In this document: positions 6,667 through 16,100 of the stretch, one piece after another
Numbering within the stretch: position 1 is the first letter of the stretch
Layout of the letters: the number at the start of each line of letters is the position of its first letter
Origin: JAWLFI01 sp964626595
GTDB lineage: Bacteria; Bacteroidota; Bacteroidia; Chitinophagales; Saprospiraceae
Direction of reading: 5' to 3'
NCBI GenBank assembly: GCA_964626595.1
Contig: CAZVFU010000052.1
Coordinates: forward strand, 1-16,495
Length of the DNA stretch: 16,495 nt
The notes under the pieces: model-generated
The model's database searches: none
What the model saw: only the letters and a program-made list of their open reading frames with translations
Told to the model about the DNA's origin: nothing
Made by a program: the position numbers and the translations under genes

Positions 6667-9600
6667 ATGAATCATAAGAACTTATATTCATTGCTAATCA
6701 CATTTCTGCTTTTATTTTATGCATTATTAGCATTAGGTCAAACTGATTTTGAGGTGAATTTGCACAAAGCGAAGGTCTGTCTAGATCAGAAAGAGATTTC
6801 TTTTTCAGAAACAAAATTATACTTACAAGATGCTTTAACACATGCTGCAAGCAAATCAGATACTGCAGCTGTATTTATAAGCACATCGCATTTTTATAAG
6901 GCAAAAGGGTCAATAGATTCTGCACGTATATTTTTATTAGGTGCACTAGAATTGGAAAAACAAATGCCGCTCACAGACTCCCTCTATTTAGACCTGATGC
7001 AAGGCTTAATTTACGAAGAGGCTATGCCCTATAAAGAGTGGAAGTCTTTCTTGAAACAGGAACAAGCTGATTTAGCAAAACGGCCGGTGCAAGATTCTTT
7101 TAAAGTAGCGCTGAAATTGCAGTCTTTATATGTTTTTGGTTTAGGTTCCTGGGAAAATCGCCTCGAAGAAGCGGTGGATTATTCCAAAGCAATTGTTTCA
7201 GACCTTATTGATGTCAGAGGAGAAAGCTGTAAAGAACTGGCAGAGTGGTACGGACATATTGGGCACTATTATGGATCATTATTTGAGGTGGATTCCAGTT
7301 TGAAGTATGAGTATCTCGAAATGGAGATGATCGAAAGATATATGCCGGAGGATCTTGAACAAATTGGATATGGACACTACGATATTTCTTATGTTCTAGT
7401 CGATAAAGGCGAGTATCGCAAAGCCATAATACATGGTCTTAAGGCTTACCGAGCCTGGGAAAAGATGGATTTCAAGGGAATCGATTACCTATCTTCCTGG
7501 TTTTACAATATCGGATATTGCTTCCGCAGACTCAATAATCATCAGGCAGAAGAATTGTCCTATAAAATGGCTTTAGATCATGTCAGTGATAAGCCCTATG
7601 GAGAATTATATTTAGATAGCCTTTCGAAGGTATTGGTCCTATATGGTTTTTACATTCGCAACGGCCAAGAGAAGGAAGCAGAAAATTGGCAACCCTTACT
7701 GGAAGAATTATTAGAGAGAGCACCCAAAACACATTATGCTCATCCATTTTACAATATATACCGATATAACTATATATATGATCTCCCTGAGTCCATATAT
7801 GGTCTGCCAGTAATAACCGATAGTTTAGACACACGCCTAGCCTATCGCCTTCGATACATACAGGAGGTTATCGATTTTTACAAAGACATGCACCCCTCTC
7901 ATCCCAGCCGGCTAATCGCCGAGATGGATCGCAATCATGCGGATTTGTTTTACCACAGAAATTATCAAAAGGCGCTGGATGAGTTGGATGCATTAGTGAC
8001 AGAGTTCCCGGATATTTTGATACATGAATCTTCAAGTCGAAATTATTATATATTAAAAGCCTATTTGCTTCGAAACCTGGCTCGTGATAATGAATTATTT
8101 GCACTCTGGGATAGTGCATTTGACTCAGAACGGCTGGCTAAGGAAAACACCGACTATCTCGATGAGCTCAAACTTAACGCTTCTACACTTCATCTTCTTT
8201 CGCTAAGGCTTAGAGATATGTTAAATCATACGGAGCGCTTTAATTCCGAATTACTAGATGTAAACATCGACAACTTTTATCGCTTTGCTTCCTGGTTGGT
8301 TGCTCAATCTCCTTTGGATAAGTCTACCAATCAAAATACGCTAGCATCCACCACCTATTCCGTGATAAAATATCATATTCAGTCCGGGAAACCCCTAGGT
8401 CAAATCTTAAACCGACTATATTTTTTGAAGCAGGATGTGGAGCTGCATTCTATTTTTAGTAATAAATATCAAAAGGATCCGAAAATCATCACCGGCCTGA
8501 TTCTGAAAAACAAGCGTTTGCGGTCCCGCTACGAAAGGAATCCAAACCAAATTTTGAAGCAACAAATGCAGGAAAACAATCTGCGTATCATAGAGCATAC
8601 AATACAAACTCCTTCTAAACATGAAAAAAGTCCAGACGAATTTTACCTTGAAGAGGATGCAATTGCTATTGATTTTTTAGAAACGAAGGAAAGTGTACTT
8701 GTTTTATATTATGATCAAGATAAATTAATTCACCATACGAGTGTTCCGACGGATTCTTTTTTGTTACTGGCGGAAGAGTTCCGAACATCCATTGTAGATA
8801 TAGCTAGTTATGACTTTGACAAAGAGCGACAAAAAGAAGCCTTTTTGCGCAGTGGATACAATTTATACCAAAGCGTAATCCAGCCAATAAAAGAAATAAA
8901 AAAGGGAAGTAAATTAATTTTTTTAGGTCATGGTATGAGTGCGCATACGCCCTGGCATTTGCTAGTCCAAGCCCAAAATCCTCAACTGGGCTATGCAGAT
9001 CAGCCATATATTTTTCTAGAACATTATATCCAATACCGCACGCAGCCGACCCTCAGGGAATCATTAACTCCAAACAGTGGCGTATTAGTTGTAGCACCAA
9101 ATTTTGAGGATCATTCTAGTATTGCCGTGGTAGACGTTCAAAGAAATTTAGATGACGATTATTCGGACCTTCCAGGAGCAAAAAAAGAGGCTGCATTCTT
9201 GACAGAAGAATATCATGCCCAAACTATCGAAGGAAAGTCAGCTACAATACCCATTTTTGAAAGGGAGGCCAGCAATTATGGTCTGTTGCACCTAGCCACG
9301 CATGGTTATGTGGATGCCGATCAACCAGAGTTTTCCGCCCTGCTGATGCAGGAAGATTCTGTTTATTCGGGATATTTGGATATAAATCTATTGTCCTCTA
9401 TGAAGCTAAATGCCTCTTTGGCCGTATTGAGTGCTTGTAATACCGGCTATAGTGAAAAATTGGTGTCCGGAATCGGATCCCAATACATCGGAAAGGCCTT
9501 CGAACAAGCGGGTGTTCAAAGTATAGTCATGACGCTCTGGAAATCCAGCGATGCCTTTTCACCTATTTTCATGAAAGAGTTTTATCGACACCTGGATGGT

Positions 9601-9822
9601 GACCATTCCGTATCCGAAGCTTTAGGGCTGGCACAAAGGAGTATCTTGAGCGATTCGGAACTATCTGATTTTCACCATCCCATGTATTGGGGGGCCTTCG
9701 TCTTACTAGGCCAGGATGAGGTGATTACAGTCAGGCATTCATCTTCCTGGGTCTACCTCGTTTTAATAGCTGGAGTTATATTAGCCCTTTTTGGTGCTTT
9801 CCTTTTATTTAAAAAAAGTTGA
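6667..9822 (+). CDS. TPR-CHAT domain protein with signal peptide and C-terminal membrane anchor, 1051 aa
   Basis: CHAT domains are caspase-like cysteine proteases (clan CD, as in separase and bacterial CHAT effectors). Residues 1-24 are a signal peptide, leaving Gln25 at the new N-terminus. Helical repeats follow; those at about 190-305 are TPR-like (for example 'GHYDISYVLVDKGEYRKAI'). The CHAT domain covers about 660-1015. The catalytic His879 is in 'HLATHG' and Cys924 in 'LSACNTG', followed by 'GIGSQYIGKAFEQAGVQSI', 'TLWKSSD' and the closing 'HPMYWGAFVLLG', so the dyad and core are intact. Residues about 1028-1048 are one membrane helix ending in Lys-Lys-Ser. The topology predicts a periplasmic TPR-CHAT body tethered to the inner membrane. 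The substrate is unknown; the TPR part presumably recruits it. A terminator just upstream separates it from the lipoprotein gene. It faces the sigma/TM-TPR pair across the lipoprotein gene, which may control it (inference). Complete in length, with no frameshift. Confidence 0.93.
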   Translation: MNHKNLYSLLITFLLLFYALLALGQTDFEVNLHKAKVCLDQKEISFSETKLYLQDALTHAASKSDTAAVFISTSHFYKAKGSIDSARIFLLGALELEKQMPLTDSLYLDLMQGLIYEEAMPYKEWKSFLKQEQADLAKRPVQDSFKVALKLQSLYVFGLGSWENRLEEAVDYSKAIVSDLIDVRGESCKELAEWYGHIGHYYGSLFEVDSSLKYEYLEMEMIERYMPEDLEQIGYGHYDISYVLVDKGEYRKAIIHGLKAYRAWEKMDFKGIDYLSSWFYNIGYCFRRLNNHQAEELSYKMALDHVSDKPYGELYLDSLSKVLVLYGFYIRNGQEKEAENWQPLLEELLERAPKTHYAHPFYNIYRYNYIYDLPESIYGLPVITDSLDTRLAYRLRYIQEVIDFYKDMHPSHPSRLIAEMDRNHADLFYHRNYQKALDELDALVTEFPDILIHESSSRNYYILKAYLLRNLARDNELFALWDSAFDSERLAKENTDYLDELKLNASTLHLLSLRLRDMLNHTERFNSELLDVNIDNFYRFASWLVAQSPLDKSTNQNTLASTTYSVIKYHIQSGKPLGQILNRLYFLKQDVELHSIFSNKYQKDPKIITGLILKNKRLRSRYERNPNQILKQQMQENNLRIIEHTIQTPSKHEKSPDEFYLEEDAIAIDFLETKESVLVLYYDQDKLIHHTSVPTDSFLLLAEEFRTSIVDIASYDFDKERQKEAFLRSGYNLYQSVIQPIKEIKKGSKLIFLGHGMSAHTPWHLLVQAQNPQLGYADQPYIFLEHYIQYRTQPTLRESLTPNSGVLVVAPNFEDHSSIAVVDVQRNLDDDYSDLPGAKKEAAFLTEEYHAQTIEGKSATIPIFEREASNYGLLHLATHGYVDADQPEFSALLMQEDSVYSGYLDINLLSSMKLNASLAVLSACNTGYSEKLVSGIGSQYIGKAFEQAGVQSIVMTLWKSSDAFSPIFMKEFYRHLDGDHSVSEALGLAQRSILSDSELSDFHHPMYWGAFVLLGQDEVITVRHSSSWVYLVLIAGVILALFGAFLLFKKS

Positions 9823-9825
9823 AAC

Positions 9826-10117
9826 CGCCGCCCGGAGTAGCTCAGATGAGTGAGCGTTTTGCAAGGGCAGGTTAAGACCTATACGCAGCTTCACGAGAAC
9901 CATTGGCCGACAATCGAACATCTCCTTGGTAGCAAATAGACAGAATCCGGTCCTACCATCTCAAGAATCCGAAAGCCCCACATCAGGGATGGGGCTGGCT
10001 CTCCACCAGCTGGCGGAGGGGTCCAAGTCCGCAATCCCCGGACGTAACGACCGCCACGCTGTTCCACAAGCGCAGCATTGGAATATTCAGAACCGTAAGC
10101 GTGGCGGATACGCCAAA
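9826..10117. other. GC-rich islet with several hairpins and a tRNA-like 5' fragment; possible interspersed repeat or structured RNA
   Basis: A D-arm-like text (TAGCTCAGATGAGTGAGCG, about 9838-9856) and 'TTTTGCAAGGGCAGG' recall a degenerate tRNA-Ala, but no cloverleaf can be drawn. Further stems are AGCCCCA/TGGGGCT (9974-9980/9990-9996), the imperfect palindrome CTCCACCAGCTGGCGGAG (10001-10018), GTCCG/CGGAC (10027-10031/10039-10043), and a perfect 10-bp pair CCGCCACGCT/AGCGTGGCGG (10051-10060/10098-10107). An A-run follows at 10115-10124. No transposase is present. It could be a decayed tRNA-linked insertion, a small non-autonomous element, or a structured RNA. Confidence 0.4.
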
Positions 10118-10366
10118 AAAAAAAGTAAATTTTGGATTGAGAATACTATTGGATAAAATCAACTCAAATTGCATTTCTGCAACCCTTATGCATAGTCTAT
10201 TTGGGTTCCACAATAAAGGATGGTCGTAATAGAAAAGTATAAAAAATTGTATGTATACCCTAAGCTATTATCTGGAAGATGGGCTCCATTTCTTAAAAAA
10301 AAGGATAGAATAAGGACATTTTACTATAATATCTAGACGCTTCCCATATTTTGTAGCCCTTTACTA

Positions 10367-10374
10367 TATATTTG
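10367..10374 (+). promoter_or_regulatory. Candidate -7 box (TATATTTG) for the pectin-lyase-fold gene
   Basis: Perfect TAnnTTTG match ending 37 bases before the ATG at 10412, predicting a leader of about 30 nt. A TTG at 10351-10353 is only 13 bases upstream, shorter than the usual 17-23, so the -33 element is uncertain. It is the same 8-mer as at 1999-1992 on the minus strand. Confidence 0.5.
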
Positions 10375-10411
10375 ACCTTAGCATCTAATCTCATATTCAA
10401 CTCCCTTCTTT

Positions 10412-12853
10412 ATGCACCTCTTAAAAATTCCGTTGAAATCTATACGCTTCTCACTTATCAAAATGGGTTTCATTTTACCCACTCTACTTTGCCTGACCAC
10501 TGCAAGCTCTGCTCAGTCTTCGAGTCTGGTCTATTTGCAAGCAGACTCATTGCAGTATACATTTTTTGCCATGGAAGGCCAGTCGAATGCTGTCAATATC
10601 ATCCCGGATTACTCCCATGCCGGATATAAGGGTGGTGGAGTCGCTCTTCCGGAAATTCCTACAATGATTACGCTTTCTCCTATGGAGGGAGATGATACGG
10701 AACGGATTCAATCCGCTATAGATCAAGTGGAAGCTATGACTCCGGATGCGAATGGGTTTCGCGGAGCCGTTTTGCTGCGGGCTGGATGCTACGATATAGA
10801 AGGCCAACTTTTCATTGAAAAGAGTGGCGTAGTCCTCCGCGGAGAAGGCCAAACTCTAAACGGTACTATCCTACATGCCAATTTGCAAGAAAAGCACGAT
10901 TTCATAAGTCTTAGGGGGCAAGGTGGTGGATTTGATCGCAGGTCTTCGACGAGACAAGATATAACGACCTCTTATGTCCCTTTGGGGTCCTACAGCTTTT
11001 CTATTGCAGACGCTTCGGGATATGCGGAGGGTGATACGATTGCTTTACGTAGAACGCCCAATCAGTTCTGGATCGATGATATCGGCATGGATGAGATCGG
11101 CTGGACGACCTCTTCATACTCCATCTTTCACGAGCGGGTGATTACTGCAATCTCAGGAAATACGATAACACTGAATGTACCTATCGTGGATGTCATCGAA
11201 GATCAATACGGCGGGGGTGAAATTTATAAGGCGTCGGTCCCGGGGCGGATCAGCCAATGTGGTGTAGAAAACTTGCGGATTCGATCCTATTACGAAGAAA
11301 ATAACCCCTCCGATGAAGATCACGCCTGGGTCGGAGTCAAGCTGAGTCGCGTTACGGATTGCTGGGTGAAAAATGTGACGGGACAGTTTCTGGGCTATGG
11401 AACAGTCTCAATCACAAGCGAATCTAATTTCAACACCATTCAGGATTGTGCCAATATCGATCCGCGCTCTCAGGTGCGCGGCGGACGACGATATTCATTT
11501 AATATCAGTGACGGCATGGGTAATTTATTTCAACGCAACTACACCATGCAGGGCCGACATGATTTCGTGACGGGCTCTCGTGTCACTGGCCCCAATGTAT
11601 TCCTCGATAATTACAGCGCAGAGACTATCAGTGACAGTGGTCCGCATCACCGATGGGCAACGGGATTACTTTTTGATAATGTAAGAGGGGGAGGAATTCG
11701 CGTTCAAGATAGAGGCACCTCAGGCAGTGGACACGGATGGGCCGGGAATACGACAATGTTTTGGAACCTGCTTTCCTATACCGAGGATATCAAAGTAGAA
11801 AGCCCTGCGGGCGGAATGAATTGGGGAATAGGCTGTAGAGGAATAGAGCAAAAAGGTGATGGGTATTGGGAAATGTGGGATACCCCCGTACTACCGCGTA
11901 GCCTCTATCTGCAGCAGCTGGAAGATCGCCTCGGGGCTGAGGCCGTAAGTAATATTACTATCCCCGAACAACTAAGCGGCGATATTTACGAGATGCTGGA
12001 GAGCTGGGCCGGCGGTGGCGGCTTTGAGCAAGCTGATTTTGATGAAGTGCTGTACGTTGCAGAAGATGCCTATGTCAGAGGCGGCGGAAATGGCGACACG
12101 AATTTTGGAGAAAGCACCGAATTGACCATTAAAAATAGCGGTGAGGGACATCCTAATGATCGGAGGACCTTTCTGAAATTTGACCTCAGTAGCTTACCTA
12201 CGCCGATTTATGATGTAAAATTACGGCTGAATGTCGATAATGATGCGCCCAATCCTACACTGGATGCTATACACTACGTTTCGGATGATAGCTGGTCTGA
12301 AGGCGAAATGACCTATAATACACAACCCGATGCAGGGGAATTGATAGATACCGCCATGGTGCCGCCCAATGGCGCATGGATTGAGTTTGATCTTACCGAT
12401 GCAGTGGAAGCGGAGATGCAAGGCGATGGCGTTCTCAGCTTACGGATCACGGCTTCCCAGGAAGGAGCTACACTTCATGCCTATTCATCAAAAGAAGAAG
12501 CCGGACGGACAAACGAACCTCAACTGGCTTATAACCTCGTTCCGGGCGGATCGGCAGCGGATGACTACTGCGATCGCACAACGACCAGCGGAGATTTCCC
12601 CGCTTATGGACCAAACACGAAAGTACCGGCCTTCACCCTGATGCCAAATCCGGTGCATGAGGAGTTAACTTTACAGTTTAACGAGCCCGGTCTGGCAGAA
12701 GACATCTATATCCATAGCATTTCCGGGGGGCTGATCCGTCAGCTGAGAAAAAACAGAAACGCTTCCACTTTGCGAATCTTCGTCGCTGACTTGCCCGCCG
12801 GCATTTACCTGATTCAGGTGGGAAGAGAAACGCAGAAGTTTATAAAAATGTAG
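10412..12853 (+). CDS. Secreted pectin-lyase-fold protein with DNRLRE/CBM96-like module and T9SS sorting domain, 813 aa
   Basis: The signal peptide ends at Ala34 before Gln35; Met18 (10463) is an alternative start giving a more ordinary signal length, but the promoter motif suits ATG 10412. Residues about 85-530 have pectate-lyase-superfamily features: the opening 'GDDTERIQSAID', then beta-helix strands such as 'SGVVLRGEGQ', and a conserved block with His412-His413-Arg-Trp, 'GHGWAGN' (His441) and 'NWGIGC' (Cys475). Residues about 547-710 match the DNRLRE type ('AEDAYVRGG..', 'FLKFDLSSLP', 'LRLNVDN', 'W..GEMTYNTQP'), related to carbohydrate-binding family 96. Residues 740-813 are a T9SS type A tail ('LMPNPVHEELTLQF' ... 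'LPAGIYLIQV'). The protein should be exported across the outer membrane and bind, and perhaps cleave, a polysaccharide. The substrate and catalytic residues are not evident. No SusC/SusD pair is nearby. G+C is higher than in the CHAT gene. Confidence 0.88.
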   Translation: MHLLKIPLKSIRFSLIKMGFILPTLLCLTTASSAQSSSLVYLQADSLQYTFFAMEGQSNAVNIIPDYSHAGYKGGGVALPEIPTMITLSPMEGDDTERIQSAIDQVEAMTPDANGFRGAVLLRAGCYDIEGQLFIEKSGVVLRGEGQTLNGTILHANLQEKHDFISLRGQGGGFDRRSSTRQDITTSYVPLGSYSFSIADASGYAEGDTIALRRTPNQFWIDDIGMDEIGWTTSSYSIFHERVITAISGNTITLNVPIVDVIEDQYGGGEIYKASVPGRISQCGVENLRIRSYYEENNPSDEDHAWVGVKLSRVTDCWVKNVTGQFLGYGTVSITSESNFNTIQDCANIDPRSQVRGGRRYSFNISDGMGNLFQRNYTMQGRHDFVTGSRVTGPNVFLDNYSAETISDSGPHHRWATGLLFDNVRGGGIRVQDRGTSGSGHGWAGNTTMFWNLLSYTEDIKVESPAGGMNWGIGCRGIEQKGDGYWEMWDTPVLPRSLYLQQLEDRLGAEAVSNITIPEQLSGDIYEMLESWAGGGGFEQADFDEVLYVAEDAYVRGGGNGDTNFGESTELTIKNSGEGHPNDRRTFLKFDLSSLPTPIYDVKLRLNVDNDAPNPTLDAIHYVSDDSWSEGEMTYNTQPDAGELIDTAMVPPNGAWIEFDLTDAVEAEMQGDGVLSLRITASQEGATLHAYSSKEEAGRTNEPQLAYNLVPGGSAADDYCDRTTTSGDFPAYGPNTKVPAFTLMPNPVHEELTLQFNEPGLAEDIYIHSISGGLIRQLRKNRNASTLRIFVADLPAGIYLIQVGRETQKFIKM

Positions 12854-13146
12854 TAGCCCCCTCTCCTTCCTCTTCGAGCATTTACTCACAGACTCAGAAT
12901 GCAGGTATCATGAGTGGGAAAATCTTTATACAGAAAAGATTATTCCTTTTGCTGTTCCTTACATATGATAATATCACGCACTTATCATCTGAATTACATG
13001 AGTAAATCGCAATCCAATTCGAGCATTAACTATAAAGGAAAGAAAACCTGCTAGTAACTGACGTTGATGACTCTTAACTGATCGCTTGTAGCTCCTTTTT
13101 TATTAAAATAATCAAAAGATTGTATTTTGAGACAAAATCACAGAAA
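12854..13146. other. Intergenic spacer before the Asp-box propeller gene
   Basis: This 293-bp spacer holds only a weak AT hairpin (AATCTTT 12921-12927 / AAAGATT 12935-12941) followed by a short pyrimidine stretch, a poor terminator candidate. No perfect TAnnTTTG box was found. A TATTTTG at 13123-13129 is one base short of it and too close to the start. Confidence 0.4.
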
Positions 13147-16100
13147 ATGAGATCAATATTTGTATTCACTCTCCTATGTGTTGGATTCACAATCCTCGCT
13201 CAGGACACACTCCCCAAACTCAGCTCCAAAACCGTATCGGGCTTATCCTTTCGAAACGTCGGTCCCGCCCTGACCTCCGGGCGCGTAGCGGATATCGCAG
13301 TCAATCCAGCCGATCCGAATGAATATTATGTGGCGGTAGCTTCCGGTGGGGTTTGGAAAACCATCAATCACGGAACGACCTACACGCCTATTTTTGACGG
13401 AGAGAGCTCCTACTCTATCGGCTGTGTTACTATTGATCCGAATAATGCGAATACCATTTGGGTGGGAACAGGAGAAAACAACAACCAGCGTTCTGTTGCC
13501 TACGGTGATGGCGTCTATAAATCGGTCAATGGAGGCAAAAGTTGGAAACATATGGGCCTCAAGGAGTCAGAGCACATCTCAAAAATCATCGTTGATCCTC
13601 GAAATTCGGACGTCATCTACGTAGCTGCTTATGGTCCTCTTTGGTCTGACGGGGGCGACAGAGGCGTCTATAAATCTACCGATGGTGGCGAAACTTGGGC
13701 CCAGATCCACTATATCTCTGATCAAACCGGAACAGCTGACTTAGTCATGGACCCCGAAAATCCCGATGTGCTTTACGCGGCCGACCATCAGCGTCGACGA
13801 CATGTATTTACGTATATCGGAGGTGGGAAAGAGAGTTCCCTGTACAAAACGGAAGATGGCGGTGAAAACTGGACAGAAATAACAACCGGCTTACCCAAAG
13901 GAAAAATGGGGCGTATAGGTTTAGCGATCTCGCCGGCAAATAGCAACTACGTCTATGCCATCGTTGAGGCCGAGGACGATAAACACGGATTCTACCGCTC
14001 CACCAATAAGGGATTGAATTGGTCCAAAAGAAGCAGCTACAAAACTTCGGGGAACTATTACCAGGAAATCGTTTGCGATCCCCATGATGTCAACAAAGTA
14101 TTCAGCATGAATACCTGGTTGCACCACACCGAAGATGGTGGTAAGACCTTTAAGCGAACCGGCGAAAAAGGGAAACACGTGGACAATCACTGCATGTGGA
14201 TCAATCCGGAGAATACCGACCACTGGATCGTGGGCTGTGATGGCGGAATCTATGAAACCTGGGATCACGCCAATACCTGGCATTATAAACCCAACCTACC
14301 CATTACACAGTTTTATAAAGTCAGCGTTGATAACGACCTCCCCTTTTATCATATTTATGGCGGAACACAGGATAACAATTCCATAGGTGGCCCCTCTCAA
14401 ACGATCAATAATGCCGGCATCCTGAATTCAGACTGGTACATTACCAACGGGGGCGACGGATTCGAAACGCAGGTCGACCCCGAAAATCCGGATATCGTCT
14501 ATTCGCAAGCACAGTATGGCTGGTTAGTGCGATATGACCGGAAAAGCGGTGAGAAAATTGGGATTCAGCCCATGCCCGGCAAAGGCGAAAAGGCGTACCG
14601 CTGGAATTGGGATGCGCCTCTGGTCGTCTCAAATCATAAGCACACCCGCCTGTACTTTGCCGCCAATAAGGTATTCAAAAGTGAAGACCGCGGAAATTCC
14701 TGGGAAACCATCTCTGGTGACCTGACTCGCCAATTGGATCGAAACCAAATGAAAGTGATGGGAGAAATCCAGTCGCCCGACGTGGTCATGAAAAATAAGT
14801 CGACCACCATCTTTGGAAATATTGTAGCTCTGGACGAATCGCCACTCAACGAGAACCTGCTCTACGTGGGTACAGATGATGGCCTCATTCAAATCACCGA
14901 GGATGGCGGAGCCAATTGGAAACAGAAGGAAAGCTTCCCGGGTATCCCTTCCATGACATATGTGAATATGCTCTTAGCTTCTCAGCATGATTCGAGTACC
15001 GTCTACGCCGTGTTCAATAATCATAAAAAAGGCGATTTCAAGCCCTATATTCTAAAAAGCACGAACAAAGGGACAAGCTGGACATCGATTGCAGGCAATT
15101 TACCCGAGCGGGGCTCCGTTTATGCCATCGCCGAAGATCATGAAAACAAAGATCTATTATTTGCAGGAACTGAATTCGGGGTATTCTTTACGACCGATGG
15201 TGGCGAAAACTGGGTGCAGTTGAAGTCCGGCGTACCTACCATTGCCGTTCGGGATATAGCTATTCAAGAAAGAGAGAACGATCTGGTTCTCGGTACCTTT
15301 GGACGAGGGTTCTACGTCTTGGATGATTATTCGCCATTGCGCGAGATCTCCACAGAAACCCTGGAGCAAGAAGCCAGGATATTCCCTATTTCAGATGGCC
15401 TGCAATACATCGAGTCCAACCCGCTAGGTGGCAGAGGAACCAGTTCGCAGGGAGCCTCACTCTATGCCGCTAAAAATCCGCCTTACGGAGTGACCTTCAC
15501 TTATTATGTCAAAGACAAGCCGCAGAGCCCCACAGATAAGCGACGCGAAGCCGAAAAGAAGGCCCGAGAGGCCGGAAGTGATATCGACTATCCGACCTAC
15601 GAAGAGTTTGTGGCCGAAGACCGCTATGAAGACCCCTATTTACTCTTTATCATAAAAGATAGTGATGGCATGGAAGTGCAGCGCATGAAAACGGGAGTCA
15701 AGACAGGCGTGAATCGCATCAGCTGGAATATGCGATACCCCGCCACCACCCCTATAAAATTGAAGGAAAAGGAAGTGGGGCGCTACAGCATGCCGAGCAA
15801 TGGACCTCTGGTTTTGCCCGGCACCTATTCAACGGAGCTTTATCAATCCACAAACGGCAAATTGGAACAGATCGCGGATGCACAGTCCTTTACGATCCAT
15901 GCCTTAGAAAACTCTTCTCTGGCCCGACAGACAGCAGCGAATGTGGCTTTCAAGAAAGAACTGGCCGAGTTGAGACGGCAGTTTCGCGGTACCAATGGCA
16001 GCTATAGCGAACTCAAGAAACGCTTGAAGTATGTAAAAGCGGCCATTCAAAATTATCCGGGCACTGATCTCGAATGGATGGACCAGGTGCAATCCATTGA

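Larger units (their letters stand above)
9823..10411. other. Non-coding interval: GC-rich structured islet plus AT-rich promoter region
   Basis: This 589-bp interval follows the CHAT gene. Its first half (about 9826-10117) is visibly richer in G+C than its surroundings and packed with inverted repeats. The second half is AT-rich and ends in a promoter motif. Short frames on either strand (9926-10156, 10213-9983) lack domains or signals and overlap each other, so I do not call them. Confidence 0.6.

Noticed and set aside
9830..9905. tRNA gene (tRNA-Ala-like) after the CHAT gene
   Set aside because: The D-arm-like text is present, but the anticodon stem does not pair, the T-arm is absent and the acceptor ends do not match. 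At most a degenerate fragment.
9926..10213. Two 76-codon frames on opposite strands in the GC-rich islet
   Set aside because: They overlap, have low-complexity basic composition with no domain, and are explained by few stop codons in GC-rich DNA.
12921..12950. Terminator after the pectin-lyase-fold gene
   Set aside because: A 7-bp stem made almost entirely of A-T pairs with only a short mixed pyrimidine tail; too weak to call.
13120..13146. TTG start at 13120 for the propeller protein
   Set aside because: It adds nine polar residues before an otherwise perfect signal peptide starting at ATG 13147.
13243..14892. Long antisense frames within the propeller gene (for example 14283-13921 and 14892-14629)
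   Set aside because: Shadow frames of a strongly coding gene with higher G+C; no domain or signal of their own.
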